Origin: Nanobdellota archaeon
Lineage (GTDB): Archaea; Nanobdellota; Nanobdellia; SCGC-AAA011-G17; ARS1403
Length of the DNA stretch: 11,959 nucleotides
Direction of reading: 5' to 3'
NCBI GenBank assembly: GCA_002688395.1
Contig: NZCU01000046.1
Span: forward strand, 1 to 11,959
The number at the start of each line of letters is the position of its first letter. Position 1 is the first letter of the stretch. Below are positions 1 through 6,918 of this stretch, in pieces. Below the pieces are notes generated by a model. That model was not told the origin of the DNA. It saw only the letters and a program-made list of their open reading frames with translations, and made no database searches. Position numbers and translations under genes: made by a program.

Positions 1-1
1 A

Positions 2-667
2 ATAGACGGAGCAATTCTAATTTCAGCTTCTGGTACAAAACACGCTCCAATAATAGCTAAAGAACTAAGAAGAAGAAAGAAAACAATTTTGCTAACAAAC
101 AATCATAACGCTCCAGCTTCTAAATTCGTAAATAAAACATTTGTATTCCCAAAAAATGTAGAACCATATACTTACAATACCTCAACTTATATGAGTATTC
201 TAATTGCCAAAACAAAAGAAAACCCAAAGAAGATTTTAAAACAAATAGATAAAATAAAAATCCCGAAAACTTTCAGAAAATACGATGCTTTCTATATTTT
301 TGTTCCAGAAAAATTTGATTTAGTTAGAGAAATGTTTTTAACAAAGTTTGATGAATTATTTGGATCTAAAATTTCAGGAAGAGTTTTTACAGTAGAACAA
401 ACAAAACACGCTAAAACAGTAGTTCCAAGTAAAAAAGAATTTTTTATTGGTCTAGGATGTGATGATAAATACAAAATGTTTGGGAAACATAAAATGTGTG
501 TTCCTTTATCTCCAAAAGCAGATTACGCAGAAGTCCTAGCAGTAGGTTATTATGTCATAGGATTCATACAAAAACAGCATCCTCAATACTTTAAAGATAA
601 TATAGAAGCTTACACAAAAGAAGCATCAAAATTATTCAAATATGAAATAAAACCAATTGTAGAATGA
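2..667 (+). CDS. Tandem SIS-domain sugar-phosphate protein, 5' truncated
   Basis: The frame is open from base 2, so the gene begins before the window; the TTG at 89 lies inside a conserved domain and is not a start. The first visible residues (DGAILISASGTKHAPIIAKE) fit the sugar-phosphate loop of an SIS domain, and the conserved-looking stretch EPYTYNTSTYM closes that domain. A second SIS-like half follows, with GRVFTVEQTKHAKTVV resembling the equivalent part of the glucosamine-6-phosphate synthase isomerase region. SIS domains bind phosphosugars and act in aldose-ketose isomerases or as sensors. No glutaminase domain is visible, though it could lie upstream. The stop overlaps the zwf start by 4 nt (ATGA), so it is in the pentose phosphate operon. 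A role in hexose-phosphate isomerisation is inference; the substrate cannot be read. Confidence 0.8.
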   Translation: MDGAILISASGTKHAPIIAKELRRRKKTILLTNNHNAPASKFVNKTFVFPKNVEPYTYNTSTYMSILIAKTKENPKKILKQIDKIKIPKTFRKYDAFYIFVPEKFDLVREMFLTKFDELFGSKISGRVFTVEQTKHAKTVVPSKKEFFIGLGCDDKYKMFGKHKMCVPLSPKADYAEVLAVGYYVIGFIQKQHPQYFKDNIEAYTKEASKLFKYEIKPIVE

Positions 668-2055
668 CATTATTTATTATAATGGGGGCTAGCGGAGATT
701 TAACTAAAAAAAAGCTCATCCCAGCAATCTACAACTTAATCAAAAATAAAAATCTAAAAAACTTCGCAATTATTGGAATCTCAAGACAAGAATTTAATAC
801 TAAATCTTTATTAAAATTCTACAAATCTTATATTAAAAAACCAGATGAAAGAATATGGAATAATTTAGCAAAAAGAACATATTATATAAAAGCAGATTTC
901 AATGATGAAGAAAAATTCAAAGAACTATCTTCTTTAATACCAAAACTAGAAAGGAAACATAACTTAAACGGAAATAGGTTATTTTACTTAGCAACATTAC
1001 CTGAACACTTCCAATTAATCTCAAATCAATTAAATAAGTTTAAGTTAGCTCCTCAAAACAAAACATGGAGCAGAGTAGTTTTCGAAAAACCCTTTGGACA
1101 TGATTTATCCTCAGCTAAAAGTTTAAACAATTGTCTAAAAAAAGTTTTCAAAGAAGATCAAATTTACAGAATAGATCATTATCTAGGAAAAGAACTAGTA
1201 CAAAACATAGCTACATTAAGATTCACTAACACAATTCTAGAACCTATATGGAATAGAAAATATATTGATAACGTCCAAATAACCATCAATGAAGATATTG
1301 GAGTAGAACAAAGAGGCGATTTCTATGATAAATACGGCGCCTTAAAAGATGTAATTCAAAATCACGCCTTACAATTATTAGCCTTAACTACCATGGAATC
1401 CCCCAAACAATTAACAGAGAAAAAAATTAGAGATGAAAAAGTTAAAGTTTTAAGCTCAATACCAAAAATAAATGATGTAGTTCTAGGACAATATAATGGA
1501 TACACAAACGAAGTTAAAGTACCTAAAGACTCAAAAACAGAAACATTTGTAGCTCTAAAATTAAATATTAATAATGAAAGATGGAAAAAGGTTCCATTTT
1601 ATTTAATGACAGGAAAATTTATGAAAGAAAAATTAGCATCTATCTATATAGAATTCAAAAAAGCTCCTTGTTTATTATTTGATGGAATTTGCAACTTCCA
1701 ATCTAATTATTTAGACATTCAAATCCAACCAGAAGAAGGTTTCTATCTCCAAATTAATGCTAAAACACCAAGATCAACAGATATAACTCCAATAAAAATG
1801 GATTTCTGTCACTCTTGTACTTTTGGGCCTAACACTCCAGAAGCTTATGAAACTTTAATCTTAGATATAATAAACGGAGACCAATGTGCTTTCATACGTT
1901 CAGATGAAATAGAAGAAGCATGGAAAATAATAGATAAAATAAAAAAACCAAAACCTCAAATTTACAAAAAAAGAGATATCCCAGAAGCTGCAAAAAGATT
2001 AATAAAAAAAGATTCTAGAACTTGGCATTTAAATGTAAATGTGTTATCTAAATGA
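664..2055 (+). CDS. zwf: Glucose-6-phosphate 1-dehydrogenase
   Basis: Oxidises glucose 6-phosphate to 6-phosphogluconolactone with NAD(P)+, the first step of the oxidative pentose phosphate pathway; cytosolic. The 463 residues are close to the usual 460-500. The Rossmann loop GASGDLTKKKLIPA is at residues 8-21. EKPFGHDL is at 141-148, the family signature RIDHYLGKE at 169-177 (substrate-binding Asp171/His172/Lys176), and a second His in IQNHALQLL at 234 fits the catalytic base. VPFYLMTGK further on is also typical. The ATG at 664 is favoured because it overlaps the upstream stop by 4 nt; an alternative ATG at residue 7 directly precedes the Rossmann loop and would cut into its strand. The stop overlaps the next start by 4 nt. 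Bacterial-type G6PDH is rare in archaea, so lateral acquisition is likely (inference). No 6-phosphogluconolactonase gene is seen nearby. Confidence 0.96.
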   Translation: MTLFIIMGASGDLTKKKLIPAIYNLIKNKNLKNFAIIGISRQEFNTKSLLKFYKSYIKKPDERIWNNLAKRTYYIKADFNDEEKFKELSSLIPKLERKHNLNGNRLFYLATLPEHFQLISNQLNKFKLAPQNKTWSRVVFEKPFGHDLSSAKSLNNCLKKVFKEDQIYRIDHYLGKELVQNIATLRFTNTILEPIWNRKYIDNVQITINEDIGVEQRGDFYDKYGALKDVIQNHALQLLALTTMESPKQLTEKKIRDEKVKVLSSIPKINDVVLGQYNGYTNEVKVPKDSKTETFVALKLNINNERWKKVPFYLMTGKFMKEKLASIYIEFKKAPCLLFDGICNFQSNYLDIQIQPEEGFYLQINAKTPRSTDITPIKMDFCHSCTFGPNTPEAYETLILDIINGDQCAFIRSDEIEEAWKIIDKIKKPKPQIYKKRDIPEAAKRLIKKDSRTWHLNVNVLSK

Positions 2056-2388
2056 AAACAGAAGACCAAATTAATACAATATTTAGAGCTAATGATGTTA
2101 GGGGAATCTACAAAAAAGAATTAGCAAAAGAATTTAGAACTTATCATAAAATAAAAGAAACAAGTGTAAAAGATAAAGTGGCAACTTTAAAAAAAAATAG
2201 AAAAGATATATAAAAAATTAAAACCACTTAAAGTTAGTCATTTAGATGGTGTCACATTTGAATTCAAAGATTACTGGTTTAATCTTCGTCCAAGTAATAC
2301 AGAACCTTTACTAAGAGTAAATTTAGAAGCTAATGATCGTAAAACAATGAACAAAAAAAAGAGGGAATTACTAAAAAGAATAAAATGA
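2052..2388 (+). pseudogene. Phosphomannomutase/phosphoglucomutase remnant with internal deletion and frameshift
   Basis: The ATG overlaps the zwf stop by 4 nt and opens a frame reading IFRANDVRGIYKKEL, the N-terminal signature of the alpha-D-phosphohexomutase family (usual form FRAYDIRGIY). After about 25 residues it jumps directly into the last domain (FRTYHKIKETSVKDK). A run of nine A (2189-2197) then shifts the frame and the first frame stops at 2211-2213. In the +1 frame the family's C-terminal domain continues (LDGVTFEF, DYWFNLRPSNTEPLLR) and ends with a TGA at 2386-2388 that overlaps the gnd start by 4 nt. The phosphoserine loop (TASHNP type) and the metal loop (DGDxDR type) are both absent; roughly 340 of the usual ~450 residues are missing. 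Removing one A would give a 111-residue product, still without catalytic residues. Assembly or homopolymer sequencing error could explain part of this. Confidence 0.9.
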
Positions 2389-3272
2389 AATTAGGTTTTA
2401 TAGGATTAGGAAAAATGGGAGAAAATATGGTCTTAAATTTACTTAGCAAAAAACACAAACCAGTTGTTTATGACATTTCTAAATCTCAAATAAAAAAATT
2501 ATCTAGACGCGGAGCAATTCCAGCTTATTCCTTACAAGAAGTAGTTGAAAAGTTATCATCTCCAAGAATTATATGGTTAATGATACCAGCAGGCAAACCA
2601 GTTGACGAAGCAATAGCAGGAATAGTCCCTCATTTAGAAAAGGGAGACATCTTTATTGATGGTGGAAATTCTTACTTTAAAGATTCTATAAAAAGACATG
2701 ACTCTTTAAAAAAGTGCGGCGTACGTTACTTAGATTGTGGAACTTCTGGAGGAATTACAGGGGCTAGAAATGGAGCTTGTATGATGGTTGGTGGAGAAAA
2801 AGAAATATTCAAAAAAACTGAAAAATTATTCAAAGACATGTGTGTAAAAGATGGTTATGGTTATATGGGAGAAAGCGGCGCAGGACATTTTGTAAAAATG
2901 GTTCATAATGGAATAGAATATGGAATGATGGGAGCTCTAGCAGAAGGAATGAACGCAATTAAAAAATCTAAATTCAAATCAGATTTAAAAGAAGTGACAA
3001 AAGTCTACGCTCATGGTAGTATTATAGAATCTCGCTTAACAACCTGGATGCAAGAAGGAATGAAACGCCCTTATTTCTCTAAAATATCTGGTTCAGTACC
3101 AAAAGGAGAGACAGAAGGAGAAATGGAAAATTTAGAAAAGCTTGCTCCAATGAAAGTTTTAGAACAAGCAAGAAAATTAAGAGTTAAATCTAGAGCCTCC
3201 CCATCATTAATAGGAAAGCTAATAGCAGTAATGAGAAACGAGTTCGGCGGACACAAATTCAAGAAAAAATAA
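2385..3272 (+). CDS. gnd: 6-phosphogluconate dehydrogenase (decarboxylating), short NAD-type form
   Basis: Converts 6-phosphogluconate to ribulose 5-phosphate and CO2; cytosolic. The Rossmann motif GFIGLGKMGENM is at residues 4-15. IWLMIPAG is at 63-70, IDGGNSYFKDS at 91-101, the substrate loop DCGTSGG at 117-123, and GHFVKMVHNGIEYGMM at 168-183 with catalytic Lys171 and Asn175. The length of 295 matches the short GndA-type enzymes, not the 470-residue form. Asp30 ends the second strand of the Rossmann fold (VVYD), where NADP enzymes usually carry Asn-Arg, so NAD+ is the likely cofactor (inference). The GTSGG loop and IWLMIPAG are shared with haloarchaeal gnd. Its start overlaps the tail of the mutase remnant; no good Shine-Dalgarno motif lies just before it, so translation may have depended on coupling to that gene. 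Confidence 0.95.
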   Translation: MKLGFIGLGKMGENMVLNLLSKKHKPVVYDISKSQIKKLSRRGAIPAYSLQEVVEKLSSPRIIWLMIPAGKPVDEAIAGIVPHLEKGDIFIDGGNSYFKDSIKRHDSLKKCGVRYLDCGTSGGITGARNGACMMVGGEKEIFKKTEKLFKDMCVKDGYGYMGESGAGHFVKMVHNGIEYGMMGALAEGMNAIKKSKFKSDLKEVTKVYAHGSIIESRLTTWMQEGMKRPYFSKISGSVPKGETEGEMENLEKLAPMKVLEQARKLRVKSRASPSLIGKLIAVMRNEFGGHKFKKK

Positions 3273-3294
3273 CACAAGTAGTGGTATCAAAACA

Positions 3295-3304
3295 TTTATA
3301 TTTA
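3295..3304 (+). promoter_or_regulatory. TATA box of the DoxX-like gene (leaderless)
   Basis: TTTATATTTA is centred about 25 nt before the ATG at 3325, with an A-rich BRE-like stretch (ATCAAAAC) just upstream. There is no Shine-Dalgarno motif before the ATG. The spacing puts transcription start at or next to the start codon, as in archaeal leaderless genes. It separates this gene from the zwf/gnd operon that ends at 3272. Confidence 0.6.
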
Positions 3305-3324
3305 ACAATAGTTTAATCATTCTT

Positions 3325-3744
3325 ATGTACACAGATAAATTATCAAAATATTCTGAATACGCACCTTTATTCTTAAGATTAGGTGTTGGAGTTATTTTTC
3401 TTGTACATGGTATAGGTAAATTATTCAGCATAGGACCTTTAGCTGTAGGAGTTCAAAATTTTTCAGGGTTTTTAGCAGGAATGGGAGTACCAGCAGCTTT
3501 AGTAGTTGCATGGATTGTTGCTTTGGTAGAAACTTTAGGTGGAATAGCCATTCTAATTGGTTTTCAAACAAGATGTGCATCATTATTAGTAGCAATTAAT
3601 ATTGGTTTTGCTTTAATTTTAGTTCATCTTAAAAACGGATTCGCAAATGGTAATGGTGGGTTTGAATTCCCATTATTATTATTCTTAGCAACCCTAACAT
3701 TATTATTTATGGGTGCTGGAAAGAAATTAGCAATAGATAAATAA
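3325..3744 (+). CDS. DoxX-family integral membrane protein
   Basis: A 139-residue hydrophobic protein with four predicted membrane segments (about residues 14-34, 53-78, 80-99 and 114-131). It carries the DoxX-family pattern: LRLGVGVIFLVHGIGKLF in the first helix, a Gly-rich VALVETLGGIAILIGF followed by an Arg (TRCASLL) in the middle, and NGGFEFPLLLFLA before the last helix. Members are found in membrane redox modules such as the thiosulfate:quinone oxidoreductase subunit of Acidianus and the DoxX/SseA/SodA complex of mycobacteria, but most, including this one, have no assigned reaction. It has its own TATA box and sits alone between the pentose phosphate and glycolytic operons. Its stop codon is directly abutted by the stop codon of the convergent gene, with no spacer. 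Confidence 0.85.
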   Translation: MYTDKLSKYSEYAPLFLRLGVGVIFLVHGIGKLFSIGPLAVGVQNFSGFLAGMGVPAALVVAWIVALVETLGGIAILIGFQTRCASLLVAINIGFALILVHLKNGFANGNGGFEFPLLLFLATLTLLFMGAGKKLAIDK

Positions 3745-4587
3745 TTACTTTTTCTTTATCTTATCAATAATCGGAGTTTTCAAAGGATCAACTTTATTCA
3801 TTTTACTTAAGAAATAAGCGACCCAATCAGCACTGTACATATAATAAATCATAGAAGCTAAATCTCTTTTATTTTCTTTTAAATTAACAATTTCCCATTT
3901 CCCAATATTATTCTTAGCCTCTATCTCATTATGATTAACTTCAGGAAAAAAATTCTGAATAACAAATACTTTGCTCAACTCATTTAATTGTGTTTTCCAA
4001 TAATAAGCAACAGCTCTATAACTAAAAAAAGAATAAACTATTGGAACTCTCTTATACAATTTTCTAGCAATTAATTCAGCTTTCTTCTGATCTTTAAATC
4101 CTTTAACAGCTCTAACAGCTTTCATCATCTCTTTTCTTTTATCTTTTATTAATCCTAATTTATTTAAAACAATCAAAATAGGAAATAAAGAATAATAAAG
4201 TACAACCCTACCATATTTAGTATCATCCGGCAACTGAATCTTATTTTTAAATTTTAATTTCTTATTAGCAGTTATCCCAATTATCTTAGCTCTTTTCAAT
4301 TTAGCTTTCTTATAACATTTTAAAGATTCCTTACTTTTTCCTGAATGACTAATAATAAACACTAATGTATTTCTACCAACAAATTCTGGAATATCACCAT
4401 TTTTATTAACAATTATAGGAATTTTAATTTCATCATACAAATATTCTTTCACAATATCACTAACAACACCACTAGCACCCATGCCACAAAATATCACATT
4501 ATCTACTTTAAATCTTTTTAACTTAAAATCTACAAATTCTAAACTAGCTTCATACTGTTCAGGAACTTTTTTAATTAAGTCTAACAT
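3745..4587 (-). CDS. pgi/pmi: Bifunctional phosphoglucose/phosphomannose isomerase (archaeal SIS type)
   Basis: Interconverts glucose 6-phosphate, fructose 6-phosphate and probably mannose 6-phosphate. The first SIS domain has GMGASG at residues 35-40 and SHSGKSKESL at 80-89 for phosphate binding. The second has WKTQLNELSK at 197-206 and PEVNHNEI at 215-222. Glu203 and His219 match the catalytic pair known from the Pyrobaculum PGI/PMI enzyme, and the C-terminus (KTPIIDKIKKK) matches the family's end. The 280 residues are slightly shorter than the usual 300-320. It is the last gene of a - strand operon, overlapping the dehydrogenase upstream by 17 nt, with GAGGA about 9 nt before its ATG. The catalytic loop reads SHSG where many members have SYSG. 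Dual mannose activity is inferred from the family. Confidence 0.9.
   Translation of the reverse strand: MLDLIKKVPEQYEASLEFVDFKLKRFKVDNVIFCGMGASGVVSDIVKEYLYDEIKIPIIVNKNGDIPEFVGRNTLVFIISHSGKSKESLKCYKKAKLKRAKIIGITANKKLKFKNKIQLPDDTKYGRVVLYYSLFPILIVLNKLGLIKDKRKEMMKAVRAVKGFKDQKKAELIARKLYKRVPIVYSFFSYRAVAYYWKTQLNELSKVFVIQNFFPEVNHNEIEAKNNIGKWEIVNLKENKRDLASMIYYMYSADWVAYFLSKMNKVDPLKTPIIDKIKKK
3749..3757 (+). terminator. Possible oligo-T terminator after the DoxX-like gene
   Basis: TTTTTCTTT lies 4 nt past the stop codon of the + strand gene. Archaeal RNA polymerase stops at short oligo-T tracts without a hairpin. The tract is inside the 3' end of the convergent isomerase gene, where it also encodes Lys codons, so it may be coincidental. 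Confidence 0.3.
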
Positions 4588-5572
4588 TATTTTTATTCCT
4601 CTTTTTTAAAAAACTATTAACATTTTCTACAGTAGTATCTAATAATCTATATAAAGATTCTTGACTATTAAACGCATTGTGCGGAGTTAAAATAACATTA
4701 TCTAATTTCAACAAACTACTTTCTAACTGTGCAACTTTAGATTTTTTCATAGATTTTTTAAATAAAACTTCAGGATCTTCTTTAATTTCTTCTTCGTTTT
4801 CTAAAACATCTAAACCAACTCCAGCTAATTTTCCATCTTTAACAGCTTTAACCATGTCCACTGTATTTACTAATTTCCCTCTAGCAGTATTAATTAAAAT
4901 AGCTCCTTTTTTCATTTTATTAATAGCTTTAGAATTTATCATGTATTCATTATCATCAGTTAAAGGACAATGCAAACTAACAATATCAGAATTTTTCAAT
5001 AAAGAATCAAAATTAACATATTTAAACTTTAATTTCTTAGCCAACTTATTATTCTTAAAAATATCATAAGCAATAACATTCATCTCAAAAGATTTAGCCA
5101 TTTTAATAACATGTTCTCCAATACTCCCAACTCCAACAATACCTAAAGTTTTCCCATCTAAATCAAATCCTTTTAATTCATCTAAATCAAAATCACCCCT
5201 CTTAAAAGCATTCCAACTCTCACAAATCCTTCTACTTAAAGATAATATCAAAGCAAACGTATGTTCAGCAACTGTATGCTCAGCATAATCAGGAACATTA
5301 TAAACTTTAATTCCCCTACTTTTACACTCATCTAAATCAATATGATCAAATCCAGTAGACATAGCACAAATAAACTTAACTTTAGGTAAATTATCTAAAA
5401 TAGTTTCATTAATTTTTGAATTAACAAAAACACAAATACCTTCACAATCTTTAGCTTTCCTAACATTTTCTAATTCTAAGGGTTCATCAAAAAAACTTAG
5501 TTTATGTCTCTTTAATTTATCTTTAACATATTTATTTTCCCATTTTTCCATCTCAAAAAAAGCTATTTTCAT
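4571..5572 (-). CDS. D-isomer-specific 2-hydroxyacid dehydrogenase, probable D-lactate dehydrogenase
   Basis: The 333-residue protein has the full two-domain layout of the family. STGFDHIDLDEC is at residues 72-83 and YAEHTVAEH at 96-104. The NAD-binding loop GVGSIG is at 147-152 with Asp170 closing the second strand, indicating NAD preference. NTARG has catalytic Arg231, LDVLENEEE has the acid near Glu260, and LTPHNAF has the catalytic His298. The ENEEE insertion and PHNAF ending resemble the D-lactate dehydrogenase branch more than phosphoglycerate or glyoxylate reductases. Lactate formation would regenerate NAD+ for the GAPDH encoded further upstream, which suits its place inside a glycolytic operon; substrate is inferred. 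It overlaps tpiA by 4 nt upstream and the isomerase by 17 nt downstream, suggesting tight co-expression. Confidence 0.85.
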   Translation of the reverse strand: MKIAFFEMEKWENKYVKDKLKRHKLSFFDEPLELENVRKAKDCEGICVFVNSKINETILDNLPKVKFICAMSTGFDHIDLDECKSRGIKVYNVPDYAEHTVAEHTFALILSLSRRICESWNAFKRGDFDLDELKGFDLDGKTLGIVGVGSIGEHVIKMAKSFEMNVIAYDIFKNNKLAKKLKFKYVNFDSLLKNSDIVSLHCPLTDDNEYMINSKAINKMKKGAILINTARGKLVNTVDMVKAVKDGKLAGVGLDVLENEEEIKEDPEVLFKKSMKKSKVAQLESSLLKLDNVILTPHNAFNSQESLYRLLDTTVENVNSFLKKRNKNNVRLN

Positions 5573-6183
5573 ATTAACTCCTTTAAAACTTTTCCAGGAT
5601 TTCTAGCAGTCGTAACAGCACTAGAAACAGCTACACCTTTGGCTCCCAATTTCCTAGCAACTTCAACATCTCTTTTACTATGAATTCCAGCTCCAACTAA
5701 AATTCTACCATTAATTTTTTTAACACTATCTTCAATCAACTTAGGATTAGCAGTACTAACAGAAACTTTACCTCCAACTAATTTAGGAGGCTCAACACAA
5801 ATATAACTAGGTTTTAATCTACTAACTTTCTTACCTTCATTAATATTTTTAACAAAAACCATAATCTCTAAATTTAATTGTTTACATCTTTTAACTGTTT
5901 TACTTATAATCTCAAAACTTAATCTATGTTCAGAATGATTTAACATAACTCCTTTCCCATTATTAGCTTTAACATTTTCTACTAAATTATATCCAGTATT
6001 TCTTCCTTTCCCTTGATAATCAATATGTTGAACATAACACTTCATCTTTGTCTCTTTAACAATTCTATACAAATCTCCTAAACCAACACCCAAAACAATT
6101 TTATTATTAACTTTCTTACATTCTTTAGCTAATTTAACTGATTTCTCTCCAAAAACATAATTTTTAAAATTTACAAATAACAT
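5569..6183 (-). CDS. tpiA: Triosephosphate isomerase, archaeal type
   Basis: Interconverts dihydroxyacetone phosphate and glyceraldehyde 3-phosphate. The catalytic residues are all visible: VNFKNY at residues 4-9 (Asn5, Lys7), LNHSEHR at 81-87 (His83), and VEPPKLVGG at 130-138 (Glu131) followed by the flexible loop. Phosphate-binding VGAGIHSKRD begins at 163 and VAVSSAV lies near the C-terminus. At 204 residues it is of the compact archaeal form (about 220), not the bacterial ~250, and VEPP in place of YEPVWA is typical of archaea. The ATG follows the aldolase stop codon directly, with GGAGGAG (6194-6188) inside the aldolase's last codons as ribosome-binding site. Its stop overlaps the next gene's start by 4 nt. 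Confidence 0.95.
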   Translation of the reverse strand: MLFVNFKNYVFGEKSVKLAKECKKVNNKIVLGVGLGDLYRIVKETKMKCYVQHIDYQGKGRNTGYNLVENVKANNGKGVMLNHSEHRLSFEIISKTVKRCKQLNLEIMVFVKNINEGKKVSRLKPSYICVEPPKLVGGKVSVSTANPKLIEDSVKKINGRILVGAGIHSKRDVEVARKLGAKGVAVSSAVTTARNPGKVLKELI

Positions 6184-6918
6184 TTATCTCCTCCAAATAA
6201 TTTTCTGTATTCTTTCAGTAATCCCAATAGGATCCTTAGCTTGCCAAATATTTCTACCAATAGCCATTCCAGCAGCTCCAGCATCCATAATTTCTCTAAC
6301 TTGATTTAACAATTTACTCTCTTTAGATTTAACTCCTCCAGCAATAACAACCTTCGCTTTACCCGCATTCTCAACAGCCCAAGCTAAATCTCTAGCATTC
6401 CCATTATATTTTATTTTAATTATATCTGCCCCCAATTCTAAGCCAACTCTAGCAGCATAAGCCATGTATTTTCCTTCATTTTTACCAACAGCTTTCCCTC
6501 TAGGATATATCCAAGTAATTATAGGTAAATGTTTTCTTCTAGCCTCTTTCTGAACTTTAGCAAATTCTTCAAATATTTTATACTCATATTCGCTTCCAAT
6601 ATACAAAGTAAATCCAATAGCATCAGCTTTTAATTTAACAGCTTCCTCAACACTACAAACAGTAGGAGAAATAGGATCTTCTTTAGAAATATTTGTCTTC
6701 CCATTTAATTTTAGAACAAGCGGAGTTTTAATCAACTCTCTATATTTTTCTGCAATACCTTTATGGAAAGCAACAGCATTAAATTTTCCTTCTTTAGCAA
6801 TTTTTAAAATATATTCAGGATTAACATTTTTCTCATCAAAATCACTAGGACCATGCTCTAACCCTTGATCATAAGCTAAAATCAAAGTTTTACCGTCCTT
6901 CATAATTTTACCTAACAT
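6184..6918 (-). CDS. fba: Class I fructose-bisphosphate aldolase, archaeal (DhnA) type
   Basis: Cleaves fructose 1,6-bisphosphate to the two triose phosphates through a Schiff base. The opening barrel strand reads LAYDQGLEHGP (residues 14-24). PLVLKLNGKT is at 66-75, TWIYPRG at 135-141, and ADIIKIKYNG at 164-173 with the probable Schiff-base Lys168. The phosphate-binding IAGG and AIGRNIWQ lie at the C-terminus. The length of 244 is a little under the usual 250-265, because the N-terminus begins close to the first strand. GAGGTGG (6929-6923) sits 4 nt before the ATG, supporting this start. The start overlaps the upstream kinase by 11 nt, and the stop is immediately followed by tpiA. The order kinase-aldolase-TPI follows consecutive glycolytic steps. 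Confidence 0.94.
   Translation of the reverse strand: MLGKIMKDGKTLILAYDQGLEHGPSDFDEKNVNPEYILKIAKEGKFNAVAFHKGIAEKYRELIKTPLVLKLNGKTNISKEDPISPTVCSVEEAVKLKADAIGFTLYIGSEYEYKIFEEFAKVQKEARRKHLPIITWIYPRGKAVGKNEGKYMAYAARVGLELGADIIKIKYNGNARDLAWAVENAGKAKVVIAGGVKSKESKLLNQVREIMDAGAAGMAIGRNIWQAKDPIGITERIQKIIWRR

Noticed and set aside
89..667. SIS gene starting at the TTG at 89
   Set aside because: The frame is open to the window's first bases and the upstream codons encode the conserved SIS phosphate-binding loop, so the gene is 5' truncated by the window edge.
2052..2213. A genuine 53-residue small protein between zwf and gnd
   Set aside because: Its first half is the mutase N-terminus and its second half the mutase last domain, with the rest of that domain continuing in the shifted frame; this is gene decay, not a new small gene.
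3071..3431. Two short antisense open frames over the end of gnd and the start of the DoxX-like gene
   Set aside because: Both overlap genes with strong family matches and have no recognisable domain or start signals.
4677..5069. 130-codon open frame antisense to the 2-hydroxyacid dehydrogenase
   Set aside because: It lies wholly inside a well-supported gene on the other strand, has Ser/Thr/Leu-rich content typical of reverse-frame translation, and shows no promoter or ribosome-binding site.
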